DNA from: an uncultured Alistipes sp.
Lineage (GTDB): Bacteria > Bacteroidota > Bacteroidia > Bacteroidales > Rikenellaceae
DNA: 19,323 bases
Assembly: GCA_910577475.1 (NCBI GenBank)
Contig: CAJTLJ010000020.1
Span: 1-19,323 of the forward strand
Direction of reading: 5' to 3'
Part shown: positions 1-8,085 of the stretch, in pieces
How positions within the stretch are numbered: position 1 is the first letter of the stretch
Layout: each line of letters starts with the position of its first letter
The notes under the pieces: model-generated
Seen by the model: only the letters and a program-made list of their open reading frames with translations
The model's database searches: none
What the model was told of the DNA's origin: nothing
Program-made: the position numbers and the translations under genes

Positions 1-71
1 CATCAATTCTCTTATTGGTATTACACACAGCTCACTCATCCGTTCATGTCGTCCGGCTTCTTTTCACAGCG

Positions 72-105
72 GGCCCCGCCGACATCGAAAGTCGGCGGGC
101 CTGCT
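72..105. terminator. Hairpin downstream of gcvT, likely terminator
   Basis: A GC-rich stem pairs GGCCCCGCCGAC with GTCGGCGGGCC around a short ATCGAAA loop, just beyond the gcvT stop on the minus strand. The T-rich flank (TTTGTTCT) follows the stem in the plus direction. It may therefore end plus-strand transcription better than gcvT transcription, or act both ways. The 13-mer at 73-85 recurs in another hairpin at 15715-15727. Confidence 0.5.
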
Positions 106-137
106 GTTTGTTCTCGTCGGCATACGCCGCACGTCCG

Positions 138-1232
138 TCAGACGAAAGGCAGCTTGACAACCTCGGCCTTCAGCAGGCGGCCGCGCACCTCGACGGCGAT
201 TTCGGTGCCCGCCTTGGCGCAATCGCTCCGCACGTAGCCCATACCCACACCGATCTTCAGGCAGGGGGACATGGTGCCCGAGGTGACGCAGCCGATCTCC
301 TCGCCGGCCGGCGTCGTCAACTTGTATTCGTGGCGCGGAATGCCGCGGTCGATCAGCTTGAAGCCGACCAGCTTGCGGCTGACACCCTCGGCCTTCTGGC
401 GCTCCATCAGGCCGCGGTCGATGAACTCCTTCCCCTCGGCGAACTTGGTGATCCAGCCCAGTCCCGCCTCGATGGGCGAGGTGGTGTCGTCGATATCGTT
501 GCCGTAGAGGCAGAATCCCTTCTCCAGGCGCAGCGTGTCTCGGGCGCCCAGACCGATGTTCTGCAGGCCGAACTCCTCGCCCGCCTGCCACAGCGCCGTC
601 CAGAGGCGTTCGCCGTCCTCGTTAGCTACGTAGATCTCGCAGCCGCCCGCACCGGTATAGCCCGTGATGGAGAGGATGGCGTCGCAGCCGGCCACCTTCA
701 TCTTGCGGAACGTATAGTACTCCATCTCCTCGACCGGCTCGTCGCACATCTTCTGCACGATCTTCATCGCCAGGGGACCCTGCACGGCCAGCTGGCAGAT
801 CTCGTCGGAGGCGTTGTAGAGCTCCTTGCCGGGGGTCATGCCGAAGGCCTCGCCCTGCGCGCAGATATGCCTCCAGTCCTTCTCCACGTTGGCGGCGTTG
901 ACGACCAGCAGGTAGGTCTCGGCATCGATGCGATAGACCAGGATGTCGTCCACGATGCCGCCGCGGCCGTTGAGCATGCAGGAGTACTGCACCTTGCCGT
1001 CGTAGAGCTTGGAGACGTCGTTGGAGGTGATGCGCTGCAGCAGGTCGAGCGCCCGGGGACCCTTGACCCAGATTTCGCCCATATGGCTCACGTCGAAGAC
1101 GCCGGCGCGCTCCCGCACGCAGAGGTGCTCGTCGTTGATGCCGGTGAACTCGATAGGCATATTATAGCCCGCGAATTCGGCCATTCGGGCTCCGTTGGCA
1201 ATGTGGTACTCGGTAAAAACGGTTGTTTTCAT
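138..1232 (-). CDS. gcvT: Aminomethyltransferase, glycine cleavage system T-protein
   Basis: GcvT takes the aminomethyl group carried on the lipoyl arm of H-protein, passes the one-carbon unit to tetrahydrofolate and releases ammonia. It acts in the cytoplasm. The 364-residue product has the usual family length and is full length. Family landmarks are the N-terminal VFDVSHMGEI segment (about 45-54), the folate-site segment GGIVDDILVY with the conserved Asp pair at 95-96, and a C-terminal barrel with GCVTSGTMSP. The ATG at 1232 precedes MKTTVFTEYH, a typical start. It lies 30 bases after the GNAT-like gene on the same strand, so the two probably share a transcript from the promoter near 2500. 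The other glycine-cleavage genes (gcvH, gcvP) are not in this window. Confidence 0.96.
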   Translation of the reverse strand: MKTTVFTEYHIANGARMAEFAGYNMPIEFTGINDEHLCVRERAGVFDVSHMGEIWVKGPRALDLLQRITSNDVSKLYDGKVQYSCMLNGRGGIVDDILVYRIDAETYLLVVNAANVEKDWRHICAQGEAFGMTPGKELYNASDEICQLAVQGPLAMKIVQKMCDEPVEEMEYYTFRKMKVAGCDAILSITGYTGAGGCEIYVANEDGERLWTALWQAGEEFGLQNIGLGARDTLRLEKGFCLYGNDIDDTTSPIEAGLGWITKFAEGKEFIDRGLMERQKAEGVSRKLVGFKLIDRGIPRHEYKLTTPAGEEIGCVTSGTMSPCLKIGVGMGYVRSDCAKAGTEIAVEVRGRLLKAEVVKLPFV

Positions 1233-1262
1233 GGTTGCGTATTGGATTTTCGGTTGGTTTCG

Positions 1263-2471
1263 TTACTCGTCGCGCCGCTTCACGCCCATGCGGGGGCAGC
1301 GGCGGAACTCCTTCTCGCGGTCGAACAGATAGCGGTAGGTGGTGTGCATCTTGTGTTTGCGGGCGCAGATATAGCTTTCGACCATGCGGTTCATCACGGG
1401 GTTGAAGTCGCCGATCCAGGCGAACTCGATGGACTTGTAGCGGCAGGCCGGCGTGCGCAGGAACCCCTCGAGCATGGCGCGCATGCAGCCCGACTCGACG
1501 CCCCGCCCGTGGTACTCGGGAGCAATGCCGAAGATCAGGGCGAAGATGCGGTCGCTCCGGCGAGCCACCTTCAGGTCCCACATCAGCCGCAGCTTGTTCC
1601 ACCAGCCCAGCTTGCCGTCGAACTTGCCCACAATGCGGTTCAGGTCGGGCAGCATGACGAAGAAGCCGACCGGCTCCCCGTTGAAATAGGCGAACCAGAT
1701 CAGGTGGGGGTCGACGATGGGTTTCATCGTCCGCATGAGCGCCTGCGCCTGCTCGCGGGTCATGGGTTTCACGCCCGAGAAGAGCGCCCAAGCCTTGTTA
1801 TAGATCAGGCGCAGGTTCTCGGCCGCCTCCTCGAGCTCCGACATGTCGATATGGCGGAACTTGTAGCCCGCCGAGAAGACCCGCTCGGCCCGTTCATAGG
1901 CGCTGGGGGTGATATCGTCGTTCGCGATGTCCCAGACGTAGGTGTTCTGGTCGAAGTAGTTCCGGAATCCGTAGTTCTCGAACAGCTCCCGGTAGTAGGG
2001 CGGGTTGTAGGGGTTTTCATAAAGAGGCTGGAACTCGTACCCCTTCACCAGCAGGCCCCACCACGAGTCGCGGGGGCCGAAGTTGATGGGTCCGTCCATC
2101 GCCTCCATGCCCCGGCTCGAGAGCCACAGCCGGGCGGCGTCGAAGAGCTTGTCGGCCAGCGCCTGGTCGTCGATCGCCTCGAAGAAGCCGCAGCCGCCCG
2201 TGGGCTGCTCCTCGAGCGCGGCCTGCTCGCGGTTGTAGAAGGCCGCGATGCGGCCCACCGTCTCGCCCTGCTCGTTGCGGGCGATCCAGCGAATCGCCTC
2301 GCCGTCGGCGAACATGTCGTTGCGGGCGGGATCGAAGACCTTGCGGAGCGACTCCTCGATGGGGCAGACCCAGTTGCGGTTTCCTGCATAGATTCGGCGG
2401 GGCAAATCGAAAAAGGCCCGCTCCGTGGCGGCATCGTTCACCTCCTGTAGGGTATACGTATGTGCTTTCAT
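1263..2471 (-). CDS. GNAT-fold acetyltransferase-like protein (YghO-like)
   Basis: A 402-residue soluble protein whose C-terminal half resembles a GNAT N-acyltransferase. The segment GIAPEYHGRGVES (about 315-327) matches the acetyl-CoA pyrophosphate-binding motif Q/R-x-x-G-x-G/A, preceded by a beta strand (IFALIF). The N-terminal half holds conserved-looking aromatic stretches such as GPINFGPRDSWWG. This two-part architecture of about 380-400 residues is common in Bacteroidetes and resembles E. coli YghO. The acceptor substrate is unknown, and I make no functional claim beyond the fold. The ATG at 2471 sits about 20 bases after the expected transcription start of a TATCTTTG box at 2505-2498 (minus). 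gcvT follows 30 bases downstream in a likely two-gene operon, but no functional link to glycine metabolism is shown by the sequence. Confidence 0.8.
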   Translation of the reverse strand: MKAHTYTLQEVNDAATERAFFDLPRRIYAGNRNWVCPIEESLRKVFDPARNDMFADGEAIRWIARNEQGETVGRIAAFYNREQAALEEQPTGGCGFFEAIDDQALADKLFDAARLWLSSRGMEAMDGPINFGPRDSWWGLLVKGYEFQPLYENPYNPPYYRELFENYGFRNYFDQNTYVWDIANDDITPSAYERAERVFSAGYKFRHIDMSELEEAAENLRLIYNKAWALFSGVKPMTREQAQALMRTMKPIVDPHLIWFAYFNGEPVGFFVMLPDLNRIVGKFDGKLGWWNKLRLMWDLKVARRSDRIFALIFGIAPEYHGRGVESGCMRAMLEGFLRTPACRYKSIEFAWIGDFNPVMNRMVESYICARKHKMHTTYRYLFDREKEFRRCPRMGVKRRDE

Positions 2472-2497
2472 TATTCGAAATAGTGGGATGACAAGAG

Positions 2498-2505
2498 CAA
2501 AGATA
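2498..2505 (-). promoter_or_regulatory. -7 promoter box for the GNAT-gcvT operon
   Basis: TATCTTTG on the minus strand matches the Bacteroidetes -7 consensus TAnnTTTG. I see no clear -33 TTG at the usual 19-21 base distance. It lies 12 bases from the divergent -7 box at 2518-2525, so the two promoters overlap and could interfere with or co-regulate each other. Confidence 0.6.
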
Positions 2506-2517
2506 ACAAAATTTTCC

Positions 2518-2525
2518 TATTTTTG
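2518..2525 (+). promoter_or_regulatory. -7 promoter box for the receiver/ATP-grasp gene
   Basis: TATTTTTG fits TAnnTTTG. It predicts a start of transcription near 2532, which excludes the upstream in-frame ATGs at 2488 and 2527 and selects the ATG at 2551. No convincing -33 element is visible. Confidence 0.55.
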
Positions 2526-2550
2526 TATGCGAGACCAATCATTTACCGCC

Positions 2551-5535
2551 ATGAACCGAAATTTCGGAACCGAGACCCGGCCCAAAAGCCCCCTGATGCA
2601 GCGCCGCATACACAAGATCCTGCTCGTCTGCTGCAGCTACGACGGCTACATCCTCGAGGAGGACGGACACATCGAGCAGCAGATCAACCGGGAGTACCTC
2701 GATCTGAACATGTCGAACCCGCCCTCCTTCACGCGGGTAAGCTCGACCGGCGAGGCGCTCGAACGGCTGGAGCGGGAGCCCGGGTTCGACTTCATCCTGA
2801 CCATGTACAACGTGGGCGAACCCGACGTGTTCCGGTTCGGGAGGATCGTCCGCGAACGGTGGCCCGAGATTCCCGTGGCGCTGCTGACCAGCTTCTCGAA
2901 GGACATCTACCGCCGCATCGAGGAGCAGGACTGCTCGGGGCTCGACTCCATATTCTGCTGGCACGGCAACACGGAGCTCATCACGGCCATCATCAAACTC
3001 ATGGAGGACAAGATGAACGCCGACGAGGACATTCTCGAAGGGGGCGTGCAGGCCATTCTGCTGGTCGAGGATTCGATCCGCTTCTACTCGACCTACCTGC
3101 CCGAGCTCTACAAGCTGCTCCTGCTCCAGAACACCCGGTTTCTGCAGGACGCCCTCAACGAACAGCAGCAGGTGCTGCGCAAGCGGGCCCGCCCGAAGGT
3201 CCTGCTCGCCACCAGCTACGACGAAGCCCTCGGGCTCTACGAAAAGTACAGGAACAATCTGCTGGGGGTGATCTCCGACGTGGGGTTCGTCCGCCACCGG
3301 GGCGACCGCCCCGCCGACGAGCAGACCGACGCCGGCATCGAACTCTGCCGGCGGATCAAAGAGGACAATCCGCTCATGCCCGTGCTGTTGCAGTCCTCCC
3401 AAACCGAATACCGCGAAGCGGCCGAGGCGCTGGGCGCCGGCTTCATCGCCAAGAACTCGAAGACCCTCCTCACGCAGATGAGCGACTACATCGCCCGGGA
3501 GTTCGCCTTCGGCGACTTCGTATTCAAGGACCCCGGGACAGGCGCCGTCATCGGCCGGGCCAAAGACCTGAAGGAGATGCAGGAGCTGATCGCCGCGGTC
3601 CCCGACCCCGTATTCGAATACCACACGTCGCAGAACCACCTCTCGAAATGGCTCTATGCGCGGGGGCTGTTTCCGCTGGCCGCCTCGATCCGCAGCCTCG
3701 ACGCCAGCCACTTCCGAACCGTGGCATCGCACCGCGCGGCCCTCGTGGCGCTCTTCAAGGACTACCGCGTCCTGCTGGGGCAGGGGGTGATCGCCCGTTT
3801 CGACGCCGCGACCTACAGCGATGCCATCGGATTCGCCCGCATGGGCGAGGGCTCGCTCGGCGGCAAGGCGCGCGGGCTGGCCTTTCTGAATGCCCTGTTG
3901 CAGAAATACGCCCTCTACGACAAATATCCGAACGTGCGGATCCGAATCCCCCGCTCGGTCGTCATCGCCACCGACTACTTCGACGAATTCATCCGCACGA
4001 ACGGGCTGGAATACGTCATCGGCCGGGAGATGAGCGACGAGGAGCTGCTGACCGAATTCGTCTCGTCGCACCTGCCCGAACGGCTGCTGGCCGACCTGAA
4101 GGTCTTCGTGTCGACCGTGAAGCGCCCGCTGGCGATCCGCTCCTCGTCCAAGCTCGAGGATTCGCACTACCAGCCCTTCGCCGGCATCTATTCCACCTAC
4201 ATGATTCCCCGCACCGACGACGAGGACCAGACCCTGCGCCTGTTGCTCAAGGCCGTCAAGAGCGTCTACGCCTCGGTCTACTTCGCCGCCTCGCGCGCCT
4301 ACATCCAGACCTCGCAGAACCTCCTCTCGGAGGAGAAGATGGCGGTGATCGTGCAGGAGGTGTGCGGCACCGGACAGGAGGGCTTTTTCCTGCCCACCTT
4401 CTCGGGCGTGGCCCGCTCGATCAACCATTATCCCATCGGCGACGAGAGGCCGGAGGAGGGGATTTGCAACCTGGCCATGGGGCTGGGCAAGATCGTGGTG
4501 GACGGCGGCCGCACGCTGCGCTTCTCGCCCCGCTGGCCGCAGCGCGTCCTGCAAACCTCGACCCCCGGTCTGGCCCTGCGCGAAACGCAGGACGAGGTGA
4601 TGGTCCTCGACCTGCGGCCCGAGGCGTTCCGCACTTCGAGCGACGATGCGGTCAACGTCCGGCGGCTCGACCTTGCGACGGCGGGCCGGCTTCGCCAGAT
4701 GCGCTTCGTGGGGTCGGTCTGGGACCGCGAGAACGACCGCATATCGGACTCCCCGACCAATCCGGGACGCAAGCTGATAACCTTCAACAACATTTTGAAA
4801 TACGGCGCCTTCCCGCTGGCCGACATCGTTGCCGAGATGCTGCGCATGGGGGCCGAAGAGATGCACTGCCCCGTGGAGATCGAGTTCGCCGGGAATATGG
4901 ACGTCCCCGCCGGCGAACGCTGCCTGATGAATCTGCTCCAGATCCGGCCGATCATCGACAGCCCCGACAACCGCCCGATCGACTGGGCGGGGATCGACCC
5001 CGGCGAAACGCTCATCTACGCCGAGAGCGCACTGGGCGTGGGCCGCATGGAGGGGATCACGGAGATCGTCTACGTCAAGCCCGAAAGCTTCGACAAGCTC
5101 CGCACCGAGCGGATCGCCGACGAACTGCTCGAGCTGAACCGCCGGATGCGCGACGAAGGCCTCAGCTACGTGCTGGTCGGGCCGGGACGGTGGGGCACCT
5201 CGATCCCCACGCTCGGCATTCCGGTGAAGTGGAGCCACATCTCGGAGGCGAAAGTGATCGTCGAATGCGGCATCGAGGGCTTTCATGTCGACCCCTCGCA
5301 GGGCACCCACTTCTTCCAGAACGTCACCTCGCTGGGGGTCGGCTACCTCAACGTGGCCCCCTACCGCGGCGAGGGGCGTTTCGACGTCGAGCGCCTGAAC
5401 GCCCTGCCCGCCGCCTCCGAGACGACCTTTCTGCGCCGCGTCCACTTCGAGCGGCCGCTCGAGGTCTGCGTCGACGGCAAGTCGAACCGGGCCTTCGTCC
5501 GGACCGGTTTTCCGGATCCGGATAACGAATCCTGA
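2551..5535 (+). CDS. Tandem receiver-like domains fused to PEP-synthase-type ATP-grasp domain
   Basis: A 994-residue soluble protein of the PEP synthase / pyruvate phosphate dikinase superfamily with a regulatory N-terminus. Residues about 18-135 form a receiver-like domain that has lost its acidic pocket: LLVCCSYDGY replaces the Asp pair, and T84 stands where the phospho-acceptor should be. Residues about 165-310 form a second receiver keeping the key positions: E173-D174 in ILLVEDS, acceptor D243 in ISDVGF, S282 and K301. About 420-800 is the PPDK_N ATP-grasp region: GGK at 437-439, the R530-SSS segment with E536, EIEF at 776-779 and QIRP at 797-800. The C-terminus carries GPGRWG at 877-882. 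I do not see the phosphohistidine swivel motif (TGGxxSHxAI type) or a PEP-binding barrel, so normal PEP synthesis is unlikely. Databases often label such proteins phosphoenolpyruvate synthase. The true reaction is unknown. Confidence 0.85.
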   Translation: MNRNFGTETRPKSPLMQRRIHKILLVCCSYDGYILEEDGHIEQQINREYLDLNMSNPPSFTRVSSTGEALERLEREPGFDFILTMYNVGEPDVFRFGRIVRERWPEIPVALLTSFSKDIYRRIEEQDCSGLDSIFCWHGNTELITAIIKLMEDKMNADEDILEGGVQAILLVEDSIRFYSTYLPELYKLLLLQNTRFLQDALNEQQQVLRKRARPKVLLATSYDEALGLYEKYRNNLLGVISDVGFVRHRGDRPADEQTDAGIELCRRIKEDNPLMPVLLQSSQTEYREAAEALGAGFIAKNSKTLLTQMSDYIAREFAFGDFVFKDPGTGAVIGRAKDLKEMQELIAAVPDPVFEYHTSQNHLSKWLYARGLFPLAASIRSLDASHFRTVASHRAALVALFKDYRVLLGQGVIARFDAATYSDAIGFARMGEGSLGGKARGLAFLNALLQKYALYDKYPNVRIRIPRSVVIATDYFDEFIRTNGLEYVIGREMSDEELLTEFVSSHLPERLLADLKVFVSTVKRPLAIRSSSKLEDSHYQPFAGIYSTYMIPRTDDEDQTLRLLLKAVKSVYASVYFAASRAYIQTSQNLLSEEKMAVIVQEVCGTGQEGFFLPTFSGVARSINHYPIGDERPEEGICNLAMGLGKIVVDGGRTLRFSPRWPQRVLQTSTPGLALRETQDEVMVLDLRPEAFRTSSDDAVNVRRLDLATAGRLRQMRFVGSVWDRENDRISDSPTNPGRKLITFNNILKYGAFPLADIVAEMLRMGAEEMHCPVEIEFAGNMDVPAGERCLMNLLQIRPIIDSPDNRPIDWAGIDPGETLIYAESALGVGRMEGITEIVYVKPESFDKLRTERIADELLELNRRMRDEGLSYVLVGPGRWGTSIPTLGIPVKWSHISEAKVIVECGIEGFHVDPSQGTHFFQNVTSLGVGYLNVAPYRGEGRFDVERLNALPAASETTFLRRVHFERPLEVCVDGKSNRAFVRTGFPDPDNES

Positions 5536-5599
5536 AAATTATCGCGAAAAACGTTACGGATTATCGAAAAATAACGTATATTTGTGTAAACGGATAACG
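5521..5599. promoter_or_regulatory. Cluster of ATAACG/CGATAA hexamers around the gdhA promoter
   Basis: GATAACG occurs at 5521 and 5593, AATAACG at 5570 and GTAACG (minus) at 5556-5551, with TTATCG at 5539 and 5561. These six related words lie within 80 bases and bracket the -7 box at 5577-5584. Such clustering could be a repressor or activator binding array for gdhA. AT-rich DNA can produce this by chance, so it is only a candidate. Confidence 0.3.
5577..5584 (+). promoter_or_regulatory. -7 promoter box for gdhA
   Basis: TATATTTG matches TAnnTTTG and predicts transcription from about 5591. This leaves a leader of roughly 37 bases, A-rich next to the ATG (TTTCGAATAAAATG). No -33 TTG is evident. 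Confidence 0.6.
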
Positions 5600-5627
5600 A
5601 AAACCACACTTAAAACTTTCGAATAAA

Positions 5628-6968
5628 ATGAACGTAAGCAAACTGATGGCCGAGCTCGAGCGCAAGCACCCGGGCGAAAGCGAGTACCTGCAGGCCGTGC
5701 AGGAGGTACTGGAGTCGATCGAGGAGGTCTACAACCAACACCCCGAATTCGAGCGCGCGAAGATCGTGGAGCGCATCGTGGAACCCGACCGCATCTTCAC
5801 CTTCCGCGTGACGTGGATCGACGACCGCGGCGAGGTGCAGACCAATCTCGGCTATCGCGTACAATTCAACAGCGCCATCGGCCCCTACAAGGGCGGTCTG
5901 CGCTTCCACAAGGCCGTGAATCCCTCGATGCTCAAGTTCCTGGGCTTCGAGCAGACCTTCAAGAACGCCCTCACCACACTGCCGATGGGCGGTGCGAAGG
6001 GAGGTTCGGATTTCGACCCCGTGGGCAAGTCCGACGCCGAGATCATGCGTTTCTGCCAGGCCTTCATGCTGGAGTTGTGGCGTAACATCGGCGTGGACAC
6101 CGACGTTCCCGCCGGCGACGTAGGCGTGGGCGGCCGTGAGATCGGCTTCCTGAACGGCATGTATCAGAAGCTGGCCCGCGAATACCACACGGGCGTGCTG
6201 ACCGGCAAGGGCATGACCTGGGGCGGCTCCGTGCTGCGTCCCGAGGCCACCGGCTTCGGCGCCCTCTATTTCGTGGAGCACATGCTCAAGCGCGCCGGCA
6301 GGAGCCTTCAGGGCGCTACGGTAGCCCTCTCGGGCTTCGGCAACGTAGCGTGGGGCGCCGCCAAGAAGGCCACCGAGCTGGGCGCCCGCGTAATCGCCAT
6401 TTCGGGTCCCGACGGCGTGATCTACAACCCCAACGGCATGACCCCCGAGAAGATCGACTACCTGCTCGAGCTGCGCGCCTCGAACCGCAACATCGTGGCT
6501 CCCTTCGCCGAGAAATTCCCCGACGCCACCTTCACCCCGGGCAAGAAGGCCTGGTCGGTCAAGTGCGACATCGCCCTGCCGTGCGCCTTCCAGAACGAGC
6601 TGAACGGCGACGACGCCAAGGAGCTGCTGGCTAACGGCACCTGGTGCTGCGCCGAGGTTTCGAACATGGGCTGCACCCCCGAAGCCATCCACGCATTCCA
6701 GCAGGCCGGCATCCTGTTCGCTCCCGGCAAGGCCGTCAACGCCGGCGGCGTGGCTACCTCGGGTCTGGAGATGACGCAGAACTGCATGCACATCTCCTGG
6801 TCGGGCAAGGAGGTCGACGAGAAGCTCCATTTCATCATGGAGAGCATCCACGAGGCCTGCGTCCAGTACGGACAGCAGCCCGACGGCTCGGTCAACTACG
6901 TGAAGGGCGCCAACATCGCCGGCTTCATGAAGGTGGCCCGCGCCATGCTGGAGCAGGGCATCATCTGA
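5628..6968 (+). CDS. gdhA: Glutamate dehydrogenase, hexameric NADP(H)-type
   Basis: Catalyses the reversible reductive amination of 2-oxoglutarate to glutamate, the main ammonium entry route in many gut Bacteroidales. The 446 residues match the usual length of the short hexameric class. Visible landmarks are the substrate-binding PYKGGLRFH (K88), the FEQTFKNALT segment (K112), the catalytic lysine in PMGGAKGG (K124), and the Rossmann dinucleotide loop SGFGNVAWG (235-243). The start at 5628 gives MNVSKLMAELERKHPG, typical of the family. Coenzyme preference for NADP(H) is inferred from overall similarity to GdhA and not from a specific residue. It has its own promoter and a strong downstream terminator, so it is probably monocistronic. 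Confidence 0.96.
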   Translation: MNVSKLMAELERKHPGESEYLQAVQEVLESIEEVYNQHPEFERAKIVERIVEPDRIFTFRVTWIDDRGEVQTNLGYRVQFNSAIGPYKGGLRFHKAVNPSMLKFLGFEQTFKNALTTLPMGGAKGGSDFDPVGKSDAEIMRFCQAFMLELWRNIGVDTDVPAGDVGVGGREIGFLNGMYQKLAREYHTGVLTGKGMTWGGSVLRPEATGFGALYFVEHMLKRAGRSLQGATVALSGFGNVAWGAAKKATELGARVIAISGPDGVIYNPNGMTPEKIDYLLELRASNRNIVAPFAEKFPDATFTPGKKAWSVKCDIALPCAFQNELNGDDAKELLANGTWCCAEVSNMGCTPEAIHAFQQAGILFAPGKAVNAGGVATSGLEMTQNCMHISWSGKEVDEKLHFIMESIHEACVQYGQQPDGSVNYVKGANIAGFMKVARAMLEQGII

Positions 6969-6988
6969 TCCCCTCCCAAGCCGAAACG

Positions 6989-7024
6989 AACAAGCCGAAG
7001 CGTATTGCTTCGGCTTGTTTTTTC
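6989..7024. terminator. Bidirectional intrinsic terminator between gdhA and the convergent gene
   Basis: A perfect 13-base-pair stem (AACAAGCCGAAGC with GCTTCGGCTTGTT, loop GTATT) is followed by a T tract on the plus strand, ending gdhA. Read from the minus strand it is the same hairpin with a weaker T-rich tail (CGTTTCGG), so it may also stop the convergent gene at 7087. Confidence 0.9.
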
Positions 7025-7086
7025 TCTGCACGGACCGGAAGGCTCAAACCCGGATGAGCGGGTCCAGCCTCTTTCCCGAACGGGAA

Positions 7087-7956
7087 TCAGAACGGATGCA
7101 CGGCCCGGACCGAGAAGCTGATTCCCCCCTTGAACTCGGGCGAGAGGTAGGGCGGCTCGGTTCCCAGGTGGGTGCAGTAGGCCTTGCGGGCATCCTCCTC
7201 CGTCGAGGAGAAATAATAGGTCTTGCCGTCCAGCCGCTTGCCTCCGTGCTCCTTGAGGCTGTCGTTCATCTTCACCCGGGCCTGCCGGTTGTAGATGTGG
7301 CGGGTTCCGCCGTTGAAGTTGAAGCCGATAGCCAGCCACTCGTCGATCGAGGGGAGATACCACCCCTCGCCCAGCGAACGGCACCACCCGAAGGCCGGAA
7401 ACTCCTCCCACGAGGCGCCGTTCTCCACCATGTAGCGAGCCACGGCCTCCATATTTTTCGCCCCGTCGCTCTTGTCGGCCGCGCCGACCGCACGGGCATC
7501 CGCCTTCTTCGCCGTATCCCAATGGAGCACCGCCTCGCCGAGCGAGAGGATCAGGCCGTGCCGGCCGTCCTCGGTCACCGTGCAGACGACGCCACGCACC
7601 CCGTCGCGGTCGTAATAGTCGCCGACCTCGTAGGTCCTGAGCACATAGTCGGAAGCGGATGCTTGCGCGGAGGTCGCCGAGGATTCGGCAGGTGCCGGAA
7701 CCGGCTGGGCCGCCGGCTGCCGGCCGGAAAACTCCTCCCGCTCGCCGTTCACGTACTGGATATACCGGATGTCGCCCACGGGAAGGACATAGGTCGGACC
7801 GCCGGGGTTGGAGAAACGTTTGTAACGCACCGCCTCGGGTGTAATTTCCAGCACATTGGCCTCGATGGTCGTATCGTCGGTGCGCACGATCCGGTCCTGG
7901 GCCGCCGCGCTTCCGCCGAGAGCGATCGCCGAAAAGATCAAAAGAGTTCGTTTCAT
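7087..7956 (-). CDS. Exported protein with C-terminal DUF1566-like domain
   Basis: A 289-residue protein with a signal peptide (MKRTLLIFSAIALGGSAAAQ, cleaved near A19/Q20), so it acts in the envelope. Residues about 21-70 form a small beta-rich segment (TTIEANVLEITPEAVRYKRF) of a type seen in many Bacteroidetes exported proteins. A low-complexity Pro/Ala/Ser linker follows at about 85-110. The C-terminal domain has WYLPSIDEWLAI, YYFSSTEEDA and FSVRAVHPF, resembling DUF1566 / the Fibrobacter major paralogous domain, a C-type-lectin-like fold. The start is the ATG at 7956. The in-frame TTG at 7974 lies inside the -7 box and cannot be used. The ligand and role are unknown. Confidence 0.75.
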   Translation of the reverse strand: MKRTLLIFSAIALGGSAAAQDRIVRTDDTTIEANVLEITPEAVRYKRFSNPGGPTYVLPVGDIRYIQYVNGEREEFSGRQPAAQPVPAPAESSATSAQASASDYVLRTYEVGDYYDRDGVRGVVCTVTEDGRHGLILSLGEAVLHWDTAKKADARAVGAADKSDGAKNMEAVARYMVENGASWEEFPAFGWCRSLGEGWYLPSIDEWLAIGFNFNGGTRHIYNRQARVKMNDSLKEHGGKRLDGKTYYFSSTEEDARKAYCTHLGTEPPYLSPEFKGGISFSVRAVHPF

Positions 7957-7971
7957 GGTTCTGAATTTATA

Positions 7972-7979
7972 CAAAGGTA
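7972..7979 (-). promoter_or_regulatory. -7 promoter box for the exported DUF1566-like gene
   Basis: TACCTTTG on the minus strand fits TAnnTTTG and places the transcript start near 7965, about 9 bases before the ATG at 7956. This very short leader is the reason for choosing the downstream start. Confidence 0.55.
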
Positions 7980-8042
7980 GTGATTTTTCGCGAAAACGCC
8001 CACTCCCCCGGCCTTCAAACGCGGAGAGGTCGAAAAAAGTAT

Positions 8043-8050
8043 TATCTTTG
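8043..8050 (+). promoter_or_regulatory. -7 promoter box for ftsY-rimO
   Basis: TATCTTTG fits TAnnTTTG and predicts transcription from about 8057, 29 bases before the ftsY ATG. No clear -33 TTG is seen. Confidence 0.55.
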
Positions 8051-8085
8051 CTCCGATAAATCGTTTTTAACGAAAGTTTTTCGAC

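Noticed and set aside
15..2450. Plus-strand open frame of 811 codons
   Set aside because: It lies opposite gcvT and the GNAT-like gene, both recognisable proteins. The translation is the His/Val/Leu/Ala-rich type produced antisense to GC-rich genes and shows no family motif.
2539..5445. Minus-strand open frame of 968 codons
   Set aside because: It is antisense to the receiver/ATP-grasp gene, has no recognisable domain and lacks stop codons only because of GC-rich codon bias.
2551..5535. Ordinary phosphoenolpyruvate synthase (ppsA)
   Set aside because: Only the nucleotide-binding part is recognisable. The phosphohistidine motif and the PEP-binding barrel are not seen, and the N-terminus is occupied by receiver-like domains.
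5610..7031. Minus-strand open frame of 473 codons
   Set aside because: It is antisense to gdhA, overlaps the terminator hairpin, and its composition is that of a shadow frame.
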